DNA of 46,233 nucleotides, taken from IMG/VR virus record IMGVR_UViG_3300038724_000005, positions 1 through 46,233 of that record, one strand, 5' to 3'. The DNA comes from a virus. Below, one piece after another: positions 19,290 to 28,402 of this stretch. How positions within the stretch are numbered: position 1 is the stretch's first letter; each line of letters starts with the position of its first letter. Both the position numbers and the translations under genes were made by a program. Below the pieces are notes generated by a model that searched no databases, had not been told where the DNA came from, and saw only the letters and a program-made list of their open reading frames with translations.

Positions 19290-20581
19290 TCTTTGACGGC
19301 TTAGGCGCGGGTCTCAACTTTGATGCTCGTCAAACTGGTGAACAAAACGTCACCGACGGCACCGGGTTGGGCGGCTTCTTCTCTGGCTTGTCATTTCGTC
19401 GTCCGGTCGCAGGCATCCCCGTAGATCGCGACAGCGCAATGACCTACGGCGCTTACTATGCCTGTGTGCGGTTGATCTCAGAAAACATCGCCATGCTGCC
19501 GTGGCGCGCGTACGAAGCCAAAAACGGCCGTCGCAATATTGCTGAAGGTCACCCAACCGACGCCATGCTATACCGCGCCGCCAACGACGAAACCAACTCG
19601 TTTGAATTTCGCGTTGCGCTCATGGTCTCGGCCATTACCCAAGGCAATGGCATAGCAGAAATTGAACGCCTACGCACGGGTGAAGCGGCTGCACAATGGC
19701 ACATCGACTGGGATCGCGTTAACCCAGACCGTGACAGTCAGGGTCGCCTGATCTACGACATAAGCGAAACCAACGGGCCAAACACCGTCCTAAACGCCGC
19801 TGATGTCATCCACCTGCGCGGCGGCCCAACATACGACGGCGTCAGTGGTCTAAGCGTGCTGCAATACGCAAAACAGAGCATAAGCCTTGGCCTTGCAATG
19901 GAACAATTTGGTGCGGGATTCTTCGGCAATGGCGCGATGCCAAGTGGCGTGATTGAAACAGAGAATGAGTGGTCCGCACCTGAAGGCTGGAGTCCTGATG
20001 CGGCAAAAAATCTAAAGCGCGGCTGGCAAAAACGCAACAGCAACGCCGGTGGCAAAAACGGCGGCGTTGAAATACTCGAACCCGGGCAAAAATTCAAAGC
20101 AATCAGCGTATCGCCAGGTGAGGCCCAATTTCTTGAGTCGCGCCAAAACGGCGTGATTGATATTTGCCGGTGGATGAACGTCAAGCCTCACAAAGTGATG
20201 TCGCTTGAGCGCAGCACAAACAACAACATCGAATCGCAAAACATCGAACACGTCACTGATTGCCTATTGCCGTGGGCAACGCGAATGGAGCAGGAATACA
20301 ACTTTAAAGTATTTCGCACCCAAACCAACCGCTACACCAAGCTCAACTTGTCGGCCTTGCTGCGTGGTGACCTAAAAGCCCGTGAAGCATTCTACAAATC
20401 TATGTTGGATCGTGGCGTCTACAACATCGACGAAGTGCGCGCATTTGAAGAAATGAACCCACTCGAAGACGGCCTCGGTGAGCAGCGATTTATACCCATG
20501 AACATGGCCAGCCTCGAATACGCCAAAACCAACGGCAACACCGGTTTAAGCAAAGACACAACCAAAGGAACCTCAGAATGA
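19286..20581 (+). CDS. Portal protein, HK97 family
   Basis: The 431-aa protein carries the HK97 portal pattern: SAMTYGAYYACVRLISENIAMLPW in overlapping pieces. Further on are VIHLRGGPTYDGVSGLSVLQY, FGAGFFGNGAMPSG, SVSPGEAQFLESRQ and EEMNPLEDG near the end. Twelve copies form the ring through which DNA enters and the tail joins. It is coupled by ATGA to the protease gene. Confidence 0.95.
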   Translation: MIFDGLGAGLNFDARQTGEQNVTDGTGLGGFFSGLSFRRPVAGIPVDRDSAMTYGAYYACVRLISENIAMLPWRAYEAKNGRRNIAEGHPTDAMLYRAANDETNSFEFRVALMVSAITQGNGIAEIERLRTGEAAAQWHIDWDRVNPDRDSQGRLIYDISETNGPNTVLNAADVIHLRGGPTYDGVSGLSVLQYAKQSISLGLAMEQFGAGFFGNGAMPSGVIETENEWSAPEGWSPDAAKNLKRGWQKRNSNAGGKNGGVEILEPGQKFKAISVSPGEAQFLESRQNGVIDICRWMNVKPHKVMSLERSTNNNIESQNIEHVTDCLLPWATRMEQEYNFKVFRTQTNRYTKLNLSALLRGDLKAREAFYKSMLDRGVYNIDEVRAFEEMNPLEDGLGEQRFIPMNMASLEYAKTNGNTGLSKDTTKGTSE

Positions 20582-21474
20582 TCGAACTATCAGGCCTCCT
20601 AGCCCTCGACACCCTAGCGCTGCCAGCGCTGGCAAAGCTCGATCACCTGCTAGCACAAGAACGAGCGGCCAAAAGCCATCAAGAAGGTGGCCTGCAAGAA
20701 ATTAGCGCCTACTCAGCTGGGTTAGTGCAAGACGCAGAGCGCAGTGGTCTGCCAGTGACCGTGCGCGACAACATCGCCATCGTCTCGTTGCGCGGCATCA
20801 TGCTCAAAAGCTACCCCTATGCCAGTAGCTACGTCGCCAGCTCAGCACACGTGCGTGCCGCGATTAAAGCGGCGCGGCTTGATGAAAGTATTGATCACAT
20901 CGTCATCATGTCCGACACGCCGGGTGGGGATGTGCGTGGAATGCACGAACTAGGCGACGAAATCACCGCCGCTGCACAAAGCAAAAACGTCGTTGTGCAA
21001 ATCGAAGGCACCCTTGCCAGCGCAGGCTATCACGTAGCCGTGGGAGCCAACGCCATCTACGCCAGCCACCGCATGAACAGCGTCGGCAGCATAGGCGTGC
21101 GCACCGCCCTTTGGGATAGTGCAGAAATGTACGAAAACGCCGGTATCAAAGTCATCAAAGTGGATACCGGCGAACACAAATCAACCGGCCTAGAAGGCGT
21201 GCCCATCACAGAGCCACAAGTGGCCGAAGTGCAGCGCGTAGTAGATCAACTCTATGCTGAATTCCTAGCCGTCATCATTGCTGGTCGTGGCATCACAGAA
21301 AAAGAACTCAAACCACTGGCCGACGGTCGCTCGTGGTTCGCCTATGAGGCCGAAGGCTTTGGACTGATCGACGCCATACAGCCGCTAGAAACAACACTCG
21401 CAAGCCTAACCGCTCGTCAGCAAAATGGCGGCATGACACGCGCCGCCGCTGATGAACTGTTCAAAGATTTTTAA
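20578..21474 (+). CDS. Head maturation protease, S49/SppA family
   Basis: The 298-aa enzyme has IVIMSDTPGGDVRGM, the nucleophile Ser148 in EGTLASAGYH, and Lys201 in DTGEHKSTG, the Ser-Lys dyad of S49 peptidases. In this position it acts like lambda gpC, trimming portal, scaffold or capsid N termini. The C terminus (MTRAAADELFKDF) may be a scaffold-like tail. Confidence 0.93.
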   Translation: MIELSGLLALDTLALPALAKLDHLLAQERAAKSHQEGGLQEISAYSAGLVQDAERSGLPVTVRDNIAIVSLRGIMLKSYPYASSYVASSAHVRAAIKAARLDESIDHIVIMSDTPGGDVRGMHELGDEITAAAQSKNVVVQIEGTLASAGYHVAVGANAIYASHRMNSVGSIGVRTALWDSAEMYENAGIKVIKVDTGEHKSTGLEGVPITEPQVAEVQRVVDQLYAEFLAVIIAGRGITEKELKPLADGRSWFAYEAEGFGLIDAIQPLETTLASLTARQQNGGMTRAAADELFKDF

Positions 21475-21557
21475 CTAACCAACCCAATTTTTACCAACCA
21501 GCAACACTGCCAAATCGGGCCGGTGGGGCTAACCATACCCGTCAAAAGGAGCACTCC

Positions 21558-22850
21558 ATGACACTGTTACAACAAATGAACGCAAAACTGGCCCGCCGCA
21601 AGGAGATTCAAGCATCTGCCGAAGCTGAAGGTCGCGAACTCAACGAAGCTGAAGCGGGTGAACTGAAAACCATCGCCGCTGCCTGTGTCGATTTAAAAGC
21701 TCAAATCGAACAAGAAAAGCAGTTCGACGCAATGGACGCAGAATTCAACACCCCGCAAGGCCGTCGCACTCAGCCAGCGCCAGTGGGTAAAAAGCAAGGT
21801 GCCCAAGCCAAAGACGAAGACCTGGAAGCCATGGGCGGCTTTGCTGATGAAGGTGAATTCTTCATGGCAGTAAAGCAAGCAGCTAAAGGTCAGTCTGATC
21901 CGCGCTTAGTCTTAATGGCGGCGGGTGACAACATGACCAACAACGGTGAATACGGATTTGAAATCCCGGTTGCGATTCGTAACAAGGTGATTAGCATCTT
22001 TGAAGAAGATACCGGTGATCTCTTGTCTCGTGTGGATTCTGAACCAACGGCTGCGGCATCGATTAAAATTCCTAAAAACATCGATACGCCATGGAATGCA
22101 AAAGGCTTGGTTGCTTATTGGGAAGACTCCGGCAGCGCCGTTCCAAAAAGCAAGTTAGATGCGACCAACTCCAAGCTAGTTGAAATTAACCCGCTATCCA
22201 TTCGTGTCTCGGTCAGTGATGATCTTTTGGAAGATGCGCCGCGCCTGGGTAGCCGTTTGCTCAGCAAAGCCCCTGAGTTGCTGCGCTGGGAGATCAACGA
22301 AGCGATTCGCAACGGTGATGGTACGGGTAAATTAAATGGTTACCGTAAATCTGCTGCGATGATCACTGTACCGAAGGAGTCAGGTCAGGCGGCCGGAACG
22401 CTAACGGCTGCCAATATTTTTGCCATGCTTCGCCACCTTAGCCCGGCAGCACGTAAGCGCGCGGTGTGGTTGATTAATCCAGACCTTGAAGAAGAATTGG
22501 CAATGCTAAAAGGGCCGGATAACAGCCTGATCTTTTCAAGCCGCAACCAGTCTATGGCCAAAGGTACTGACGGTATTTTGAAAGGCCGTCCAGTTATTTG
22601 GGATGAGCACGCAGAAGAAATCGGAACTGAAGGCGATGTTCAGTTGATTGTGCCCGATGGCTACTACTTCGCGTACCGCACCGGTGGCCCTAAGTTTGCT
22701 CAGTCGATGCATGTTGACTTTGACCAAGCGGCTCAAGCCTTCCGCTGGCGCTGGCGTGTAGGTGGTGGCACCTTCCTTGATAAGCCTTACTCGGCTGCCA
22801 AGTCTCAAAACAAGCGTACGCACTTTGTTCAGCTGGGTGCGCGCGCCTAA
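21558..22850 (+). CDS. Major capsid protein, HK97 family
   Basis: The 430-aa protein starts with a coiled-coil delta domain (LLQQMNAKLARRKEIQ to about 70), then a linker rich in Gln and Pro. The HK97 fold follows (VAIRNKVISIFEEDTGDLL, VEINPLSIRVSVSDDLLED, LIVPDGYYFAYRTGGP). The delta domain is probably removed by the upstream S49 protease. The codon use is less skewed than in the neighbours, as expected for a highly expressed structural gene. A strong AAAAGGAGCA ribosome binding site precedes it. Confidence 0.95.
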   Translation: MTLLQQMNAKLARRKEIQASAEAEGRELNEAEAGELKTIAAACVDLKAQIEQEKQFDAMDAEFNTPQGRRTQPAPVGKKQGAQAKDEDLEAMGGFADEGEFFMAVKQAAKGQSDPRLVLMAAGDNMTNNGEYGFEIPVAIRNKVISIFEEDTGDLLSRVDSEPTAAASIKIPKNIDTPWNAKGLVAYWEDSGSAVPKSKLDATNSKLVEINPLSIRVSVSDDLLEDAPRLGSRLLSKAPELLRWEINEAIRNGDGTGKLNGYRKSAAMITVPKESGQAAGTLTAANIFAMLRHLSPAARKRAVWLINPDLEEELAMLKGPDNSLIFSSRNQSMAKGTDGILKGRPVIWDEHAEEIGTEGDVQLIVPDGYYFAYRTGGPKFAQSMHVDFDQAAQAFRWRWRVGGGTFLDKPYSAAKSQNKRTHFVQLGARA

Positions 22851-22926
22851 CGACAACTCAGCCCAAGGACGGGCTAACCCTTTTAACCCCCTTTAAAAAC
22901 ACCTTTTAAAATCAGGAGAATTGCCC

Positions 22927-23358
22927 ATGAGCAATCCAAACTTAAAGCCCTCACTGCGTGCGCCAGTGATCGCCGTTATTCCGTCTGCATCGCAATCAGT
23001 CGGCACTGCAACCATCACCGGTTCGGTAGATATGGGCCTATTTATCAACGTCATGGCAGTGGCTACTGTCGGTGCGTTTGGCACTGATGCCACGGCAACC
23101 ATGAAATTCGAGCAATCAACCCTTGACGACTTCTCGGATGCCAAAGACATCGTGGGTCGCACTGCCATCGACCTAGCAGAAGACCTGCCGGGTGTAATCA
23201 ACCTAAAAGCCAATGACCTAGATACAAGCAACGGCTTCCGCTACGTACGCCCAGTAATCACTGTGGGAACGGCAGCGGTATTAGTAGGTGCGGCCGTCCT
23301 AGGCTTCGACGCCAAAGACCAACCGGCTGATCCACTAACCGGCACCATCGTAGATTAA
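22927..23358 (+). CDS. 143-aa head decoration/structural protein
   Basis: ATG 22927 has AGGAGA upstream. The sequence is beta-rich with a central Ala/Gly/Val stretch (MAVATVGAFGTDATATMKFE) and SNGFRYVRPVITVGTAA. It follows the capsid gene, where decoration or stabilising proteins are encoded. I cannot name its family, so decoration is inferred from position. Confidence 0.75.
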   Translation: MSNPNLKPSLRAPVIAVIPSASQSVGTATITGSVDMGLFINVMAVATVGAFGTDATATMKFEQSTLDDFSDAKDIVGRTAIDLAEDLPGVINLKANDLDTSNGFRYVRPVITVGTAAVLVGAAVLGFDAKDQPADPLTGTIVD

Positions 23359-23367
23359 GGGCACACC

Positions 23368-23919
23368 ATGACCTACGACCACCTCAAACTGACCACCGCC
23401 CCCACGGCAGAACCGCTCACCCTTGAGCAGGTAAAAACCGACCGGGGTGGCATCAATCACAGCGAACACGACGAGCTGCTAAACAGCCTCATCGTCACCG
23501 CGCGTGAACGTGCAGAAAACGCAACCGGGCGCGCACTCATGCCGCAACAGTGGCAACAACTGCACGTAAAAGCCACGGCAGAAATCGAGCTAGTGCGCTG
23601 GCCAGTCACTGGGGTGGACACCCTCACCATCGACGGTGAAGAACAAGACATCGCCGTGCTAATGGCCGCCAACGACCTCGAACTATGGGAAGGCGACAGT
23701 GCCATGCTCATAAGCCCGCTTTTTTACGGCAAGCGCGTCGTCGTCAAATACAGCGCAGGCTACACCAATGCCGCTGCAGTACCGGGGCCAATAAAAAAAT
23801 GGATGCTCATGCAAATTGGCAGCATGTACGAAAATCGCGAAGGCGAAATCGTCGGGGCTGTTACCAATCCACTTAAATTCGTAAACGGCATGTTAGGTGC
23901 CTACAGGGTACGCACATGA
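23368..23919 (+). CDS. Head-tail connector protein (gp6-like)
   Basis: The 183-aa protein has the connector start LTLEQVKTDRGGINHSEHDEL. Its core is LLNSLIVTARERAENATGR, and it ends KKWMLMQIGSMYENREG. The order matches the gp6-like adaptor family (PF05135-type) that docks under the portal. It overlaps the next gene by ATGA. Confidence 0.88.
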   Translation: MTYDHLKLTTAPTAEPLTLEQVKTDRGGINHSEHDELLNSLIVTARERAENATGRALMPQQWQQLHVKATAEIELVRWPVTGVDTLTIDGEEQDIAVLMAANDLELWEGDSAMLISPLFYGKRVVVKYSAGYTNAAAVPGPIKKWMLMQIGSMYENREGEIVGAVTNPLKFVNGMLGAYRVRT

Positions 23920-24467
23920 GAGCGGGCAAACTCACCACCTCAGCCACACTGCGTGACCAAACCGGGGCGGTTATAGCAACGCGGCTCATAGGCATCACAG
24001 CCGACAAAGCCGACGGCGCACGAGAGCCGGGCCTGATCGGCCAAAGCGTCATTATCCGCGCACGATGGTCAGCCGACTACCAAAACGGCTGTAGCTTAGC
24101 CGTGGTCAATGGCGATGACGTCTACCTCATTGCCAGTGCCAGCAACCCAGACGGCAAAAAGCTCGACTCGCTCATCAACGCCAACGCACTGCGTGGGCAT
24201 GTGTGCGAGGTCCACACCGTAGACGGCGACTTAACAACGCGGGTGGCATTACTGGGCTACGTGCCCGAAGCCGAAGGCGACCACGGCTATCTCGAAACAA
24301 CAGAGCCACGACGCCAAGCCGAATTCTACGCGGGCGAATACTTCCCCACCGTAAGGACAGAATTTACCGCTGCAGGCAGTCTGTGGCGAATCGAACAACT
24401 CGACCCAAAACGCAGCACCGGCGTACTTACGCGATGCTGGATCACCTTTTTACAGCACGAGGCTTAA
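23916..24467 (+). CDS. Head closure / head-tail joining protein
   Basis: The 183-aa protein is beta-rich (RAGKLTTSATLRDQTGAV, TADKADGAREPG, LAVVNGDDVYLIASASNPDG). It lies between the gp6-like connector and the tail genes, the place of SPP1 gp16-like closure proteins. Function is inferred from order and from the short strand-rich N terminus. Longer than the usual ~110 aa, so it may carry an added domain. Confidence 0.7.
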   Translation: MRAGKLTTSATLRDQTGAVIATRLIGITADKADGAREPGLIGQSVIIRARWSADYQNGCSLAVVNGDDVYLIASASNPDGKKLDSLINANALRGHVCEVHTVDGDLTTRVALLGYVPEAEGDHGYLETTEPRRQAEFYAGEYFPTVRTEFTAAGSLWRIEQLDPKRSTGVLTRCWITFLQHEA

Positions 24468-24470
24468 CAC

Positions 24471-24557
24471 ATGGCACAGGTCAGCAACTACAGCGGCACC
24501 AAAACTGAAACCGGCGTAATCACCTTGGCGTGGGTTCAATTTTTACAAAACATCTAA
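24471..24557 (+). CDS. 28-aa open frame, possible remnant
   Basis: ATG 24471 to TAA 24557 encodes MAQVSNYSGTKTETG, then VITLAWVQFLQNI. It is in the only gap in this operon (24468-24579). It may be a small gene or a leftover of a deleted one. A GAGG lies 14 bp upstream, rather far. Weak call. Confidence 0.3.
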   Translation: MAQVSNYSGTKTETGVITLAWVQFLQNI

Positions 24558-24579
24558 AGACAAAAATTAGGAGCAACCC

Positions 24580-24891
24580 ATGAGTGAGCTAACGGAATAC
24601 AACGGCAGCATCGACAACGCTGTTAATGTAACAACACTAAGCCGATCAAATGGCCAAGTATCAGAAAAGCACGATGGCATTACGCTCAATGTCGAAGGCG
24701 AAACGGGCGACGTCACCATCATGTTTAAGCCGCTTGGTTTTACAATCTCACGCGATCCTACAGCCACCGCAGAAAACGTCATCGCGCAAAACAAAGGCAT
24801 GCGCCTAAACCATTTAGGCCCAATCGATGAGGTGATCATCACGCCAACGAATACCGGCGCAGAATACAAACTCACTTGGTCGTTTTTCTGA
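24580..24891 (+). CDS. 103-aa beta-rich protein of unknown function
   Basis: AGGAG stands 9 bp before ATG 24580. The sequence has repeated strand-like units (ITLNVEGETGDVTIMFKPLG, EVIITPTNTGAEYKL) and SRDPTATAENV. It is coupled to the next gene (TGATG). No family recognised. It opens an insert of unknown genes between head closure and tail completion. Confidence 0.65.
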   Translation: MSELTEYNGSIDNAVNVTTLSRSNGQVSEKHDGITLNVEGETGDVTIMFKPLGFTISRDPTATAENVIAQNKGMRLNHLGPIDEVIITPTNTGAEYKLTWSFF

Positions 24892-25661
24892 TGAGTGCGT
24901 TAGTAAAAGCATTAGTCTCGGCCAAGCGCTCGGCGTTAGTGCACCCAATTTTTGGTGATGATTTGCTGGGTGGTGGTAGTGGCCCTCAAGCAGAAACCCG
25001 CTGGTTTAGAAAAAATCGATTGCTATCCGGATATAAATTTCCTTTAACAGAAATCGTCGGCGATTTTGAGATGACGTTTGATGCGACATTGCCTAACCCA
25101 TCGACAAATGGTGGGTATATTTTTGCGACGAATGAGTTAGTAGAGGATAGATTTTTAATCGATAACTTGAGAGCGGTGCGTGATGATCTTGGACTGGACG
25201 AGATTGGCACTATGAACGGCGGATCAATTCCTCAAAGTTTATATATCGCAAATTTGCTCTACACTTTTAAGATTTCTCGCATCGGGGATGATATTGAATT
25301 TAAAATTAATAATATATTTACTGCATATGCTGAACGTCTATCTGCTAATGGTTCATTTTTATTGGATTCGTTTTTGATGAAATGGGGGGGTACTACAGGG
25401 GTTGAGGAATGGGTAGGTTATTTTGCAAATGTAAAATTATGGGTAGGTAACAGCGAAACCGGCACTTTGATACGCGCACACGCTATTGACGACCCTAACG
25501 CTGTTTATCAGATAAATGAGGCGACTGGAGTTGCTGATTTATTAACCATCAATGGCGTCCCGAGCGATTGGACTGAAGCATATAAAGACGCGTCCGATCC
25601 TGAAAATCCGGTTTGGCGAAAAGTTTCTGACGACTCTGTTTTCTTGGAGTACGCAGCATGA
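24891..25661 (+). CDS. Concanavalin-like (lectin-fold) structural protein
   Basis: From ATG 24891 the 256-aa product has a polar start (residues 1-30), then a jelly-roll-like run. Examples are FEMTFDATLPNPSTNGGYIF, YTFKISRIGDDIEFKINNIF, and EEWVGYFANVKLWVG with GTLIRAHAIDD. This order of strands is typical of concanavalin-like laminin-type domains in phage adhesins. It may decorate the head or tail and contact surface sugars; unproven. It is A+T-richer than the flanking head genes. An upstream TTG-type start at 24876 is less likely because of the TGATG overlap. Confidence 0.65.
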   Translation: MSALVKALVSAKRSALVHPIFGDDLLGGGSGPQAETRWFRKNRLLSGYKFPLTEIVGDFEMTFDATLPNPSTNGGYIFATNELVEDRFLIDNLRAVRDDLGLDEIGTMNGGSIPQSLYIANLLYTFKISRIGDDIEFKINNIFTAYAERLSANGSFLLDSFLMKWGGTTGVEEWVGYFANVKLWVGNSETGTLIRAHAIDDPNAVYQINEATGVADLLTINGVPSDWTEAYKDASDPENPVWRKVSDDSVFLEYAA

Positions 25662-26038
25662 AAAATATAATCCAAGAATCAGATAGGCTAAGTGTTTTTT
25701 ATGCAGACTCAGTATCTATCCAGCTAGGTCAAGAGCCACTTTTAATAGAAGTAACAGAGGGCGGCGAGCCAAAAACATTATGGGTGCTACGCGGAATAAC
25801 TTTCGTAGACGAAAATAACGAACCTGTTATACCTAGTTTTGTAATCACAAACGACGAATACTTCTTGCTTGCAATGATGCTGGAGCATAAAGATTTCGAC
25901 GAAAGTGGAGATGAAGTTTTAATAGAGCGAACATTGCCGATGGATTGGGACGAAATCTACGCGATGGTCATCGCCATGCGCGAAGCCGCTGCGGCTGAAT
26001 CAACTGAACTGGGAAACGAACAGGAGCAACAACCATGA
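25658..26038 (+). CDS. 126-aa acidic protein, possible chaperone or partner
   Basis: The protein is acidic, with strand-rich start (SVFYADSVSIQLGQEPLLIE), an IPSFVITNDEYFLL segment, and an acidic Glu/Gln-rich tail (ESTELGNEQEQQP). It is coupled by ATGA to both neighbours. Adjacent to the lectin-like gene and of chaperone-like charge, it may assist that protein, but there is no family match. Confidence 0.6.
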   Translation: MKNIIQESDRLSVFYADSVSIQLGQEPLLIEVTEGGEPKTLWVLRGITFVDENNEPVIPSFVITNDEYFLLAMMLEHKDFDESGDEVLIERTLPMDWDEIYAMVIAMREAAAAESTELGNEQEQQP

Positions 26039-26472
26039 CTAATCAACCCTTTTGGGCACCTATCATTGATAAAACATCAACCGCCATATCGGCGGTTTTT
26101 TTATGTCTGGGCGTTGTGCTCTTGTTGCTCTTATTGCCTGTGGCGTTGCCGTTAACGGGTATTCCGTTGGCGCTGATGATCGCGGTGCCACGTTGGCGAC
26201 CCTTTGCCGGTAAAAAGGCGTATCACATCTGGATCGCGTTTGATCGGCTTTGGAATGCGCTGTTTTGGCACGACAGTCGAGAAACGATCTCAAGCCGCTT
26301 AGGCAAAGCATTGTACTGGCATCACCCGCCGGTATTTAACTGGTTGTGGGTAGATGCCGCAGTAGCTTGGATGCTGGACAAGGTTGACCCAGAACACTGC
26401 TTTAAATCCATTGATTGGGCTGTAGGGCGGGGCAAAGATTGGCACCGCACTCGCTGGTCGGAGCCGGTCTGA
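26035..26472 (+). CDS. 145-aa membrane protein with conserved phage motif
   Basis: Residues 17-55 form one or two membrane segments (AVFLCLGVVLLLLLLPVALP, GIPLALMIAV). The soluble part holds IAFDRLWNALFWHDSRETIS and SSRLGKALY, then VDAAVAWMLDKVDPEHC. The D-x-x-x-N ... ETISSR-G pattern is common in uncharacterised phage and plasmid proteins. Function unknown. Coupled by ATGA and TGATG overlaps. Confidence 0.65.
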   Translation: MTNQPFWAPIIDKTSTAISAVFLCLGVVLLLLLLPVALPLTGIPLALMIAVPRWRPFAGKKAYHIWIAFDRLWNALFWHDSRETISSRLGKALYWHHPPVFNWLWVDAAVAWMLDKVDPEHCFKSIDWAVGRGKDWHRTRWSEPV

Positions 26473-27056
26473 TGGCAACGAATCACGCAGGGCTATCGGG
26501 CATGACCGACGTGCTCAGCTTGCTCGATGAGCTGGGCAGAAAAGGCGACGACATCGCCCGCAAGGCCGCAACGCAAGCCGCGCGCACGCTGCGGTCGTCG
26601 TATCTCGTTAACGCCATGAGCCGTGCCACGGGTATTCGGCAGGCGGTGGTGCTGCGACATATGACGATTAATGACGCTTCGCAAAAGTACGACTCAGCCC
26701 GAATCAACTTCAGCGGTGCGGGCATACTCGTGCGCGAATACAGCCATCGCCATCGTGTGGTTGGCGGGCAAGGTACGCGGGCACAAATCATTGTCGATTG
26801 GGTGGGTGGTAGTAAAGTCGCGGCGGGCTTTATCAACGCCCGCAGCCAGCGCAAAACCGCACTGGCAACGCGCAACAGCAAAACCACTAAACAAGGCAAA
26901 ACCTACACCTATCGGCAGGGCAAAATGGTTGATGCCATGGGGCCATCACTGGCTGCGCTGTATCAGGCATTGCCAGACAGCCAGGTGCGCAACGAGGCAG
27001 AGCAAACCCTCTCTGTGGCGCTGGGCCAACTATTGGATGAACTAATTGATGAGTAA
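26472..27056 (+). CDS. Tail completion / minor tail protein (gpZ-like)
   Basis: I start at ATG 26472 (MATNHAGLSGMTDVLS). The 194-aa protein is helix-rich at the N terminus (RKAATQAARTLRSSYLVNA), followed by TGIRQAVVLRHMTIND and basic strands. This arrangement resembles minor tail protein Z / gp10-type tail completion proteins, which join heads to tails. It overlaps the next gene by 8 bp. Confidence 0.7.
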   Translation: MATNHAGLSGMTDVLSLLDELGRKGDDIARKAATQAARTLRSSYLVNAMSRATGIRQAVVLRHMTINDASQKYDSARINFSGAGILVREYSHRHRVVGGQGTRAQIIVDWVGGSKVAAGFINARSQRKTALATRNSKTTKQGKTYTYRQGKMVDAMGPSLAALYQALPDSQVRNEAEQTLSVALGQLLDELIDE

Positions 27057-27480
27057 ATTAACGCAAGCCCGCAACGAGCTAAAAACGCGATTGGTCAGTG
27101 TCGATGGCATTGACGCCGCGCTCAACCCAGTCGATGCCCGCGACAAAACAAAACATCCAGAAAGCGGGGCGTTTGCGGTGGTCTGGACGCTCGATGGCAA
27201 ACAGGAAGTCGGGCAAAAATCAGTGATCTGGCGTCGTCCGTTTGGTGTCGATATCGCTGTCCCGTGGGATGCCGCCGCTGACATGGAAGCCGCTGACATG
27301 GAGGCCTATCTGGACACCCTATGCAAAAACATCGTACTGAGCTTGGCAGCTAAGTGGGATGCGCAGCTAACGCACGAAGTATCCATTGAATCACTCAGCA
27401 TTGCATACCCGGATAAAGGCAACGGCAAGGCTGTTATCTCGTTTGAAATCACGCTGCGAATCGTCGATTCGCAACCATAA
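27049..27480 (+). CDS. Tail terminator (gpU-like)
   Basis: From ATG 27049 the 143-aa product begins MSKLTQARNELKTRLVS. Strand segments follow (SGAFAVVWTLDGKQEVG, PFGVDIAVPWDAAADMEA), and then an AVISFEITLRIVDSQ end. The order of a helix, long strands, and position just before the tail tube gene match tail terminator proteins, which stop tail growth and prepare it for joining. Confidence 0.7.
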   Translation: MSKLTQARNELKTRLVSVDGIDAALNPVDARDKTKHPESGAFAVVWTLDGKQEVGQKSVIWRRPFGVDIAVPWDAAADMEAADMEAYLDTLCKNIVLSLAAKWDAQLTHEVSIESLSIAYPDKGNGKAVISFEITLRIVDSQP

Positions 27481-27555
27481 CCGGCCACCGGCCACAACCT
27501 TGATCAACAACTAAACCAACCCAAACAATCCTTAAACAATGAATTAGGAGGCTTT

Positions 27556-28302
27556 ATGCCGCGCAATATTTTTACCTATATCGGTGCCGGGCAGGTATAC
27601 CTGCGTCGTCGTGATACTAACTTTGGCTTGTTGCCAATCGCTGATGCAGGCGCACTTAGCTTAGCGATTGAAACCGAAGAAATCACACAGCCACAACGCA
27701 CCCAGGTGGGCGGTGGCAACCTCGATAAAATCGACCGTATTACCAAAATGGGGCTAAGCCTCACGCTGTCAGAGCAGCGCCCTGACGATATGGCCATGAT
27801 GCTCTATGGCACCACCACGGCTGTGGCCGCTGCGGCGGTGGTTGATGAAGAACACACTGCCTACGAAGGCGCGTTGGTGATGTTCGATGATCAGCCTGAT
27901 GTGTCGGTGGCGTACGTTGTTGAAAACCAAGCCGGTGACACCACCTACGTTGCCGGTACGGATTACAATGTCACTCAGTTGGGCATCACAATTATTGCCG
28001 GTGGCGGTATTTCCTCCGGTGATGTGATCTCAGTCAGTTACACCACACTGGCAACCAACGCGCTGGAAATGTTGGTCAACTCAGGCTTTGAATACGAACT
28101 TGTATTTGAAGGCCTGAACGAAGCCAACGGCGGGGTGGCTCAGCCGGTTGTGCTGTATCGCTGCAAATTCTCACCGGCGGCCAACCTAGACCTGATCACC
28201 TCTGAGTTTGCCAACCCGGAACTATCAGGCGAAGTGCTGGTTGATACCTCGATCACCGGCGCGGGCCTCAGCCGCTACGGTAAAATCTGGGTGCCTGCCT
28301 AG
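27556..28302 (+). CDS. Major tail (tube) protein
   Basis: The 248-aa protein has FTYIGAGQVYLRRRD, LSLAIETEEITQPQRTQVGG, and a beta-rich centre (VSVAYVVENQAGDTTYVAG, an Ig-like insertion). The C terminus is LDLITSEFANPELSGEVLVD. It has a strong AGGAGG ribosome binding site and is followed by a strong terminator, consistent with a highly made tube subunit. Confidence 0.85.
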   Translation: MPRNIFTYIGAGQVYLRRRDTNFGLLPIADAGALSLAIETEEITQPQRTQVGGGNLDKIDRITKMGLSLTLSEQRPDDMAMMLYGTTTAVAAAAVVDEEHTAYEGALVMFDDQPDVSVAYVVENQAGDTTYVAGTDYNVTQLGITIIAGGGISSGDVISVSYTTLATNALEMLVNSGFEYELVFEGLNEANGGVAQPVVLYRCKFSPAANLDLITSEFANPELSGEVLVDTSITGAGLSRYGKIWVPA

Positions 28303-28346
28303 TTGTTAGTCTGAGCTGTTAAGGAATCCTTGATAGCTGCCAAATA

Positions 28347-28376
28347 AAAGCCCCGCAAACGCGGGGCTTTTTTATT
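28347..28376 (+). terminator. Strong intrinsic terminator between tail tube and tape measure
   Basis: AAAGCCCCGC (28347-28356) pairs with GCGGGGCTTT (28361-28370) over a four-base loop, followed by a T-run. It would cut transcription after the tail tube gene. In most long-tailed phages this gap holds two tail chaperone frames, which are absent here. Confidence 0.9.
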
Positions 28377-28402
28377 GATTAAATTCAAACCGGAAAAATT
28401 AA

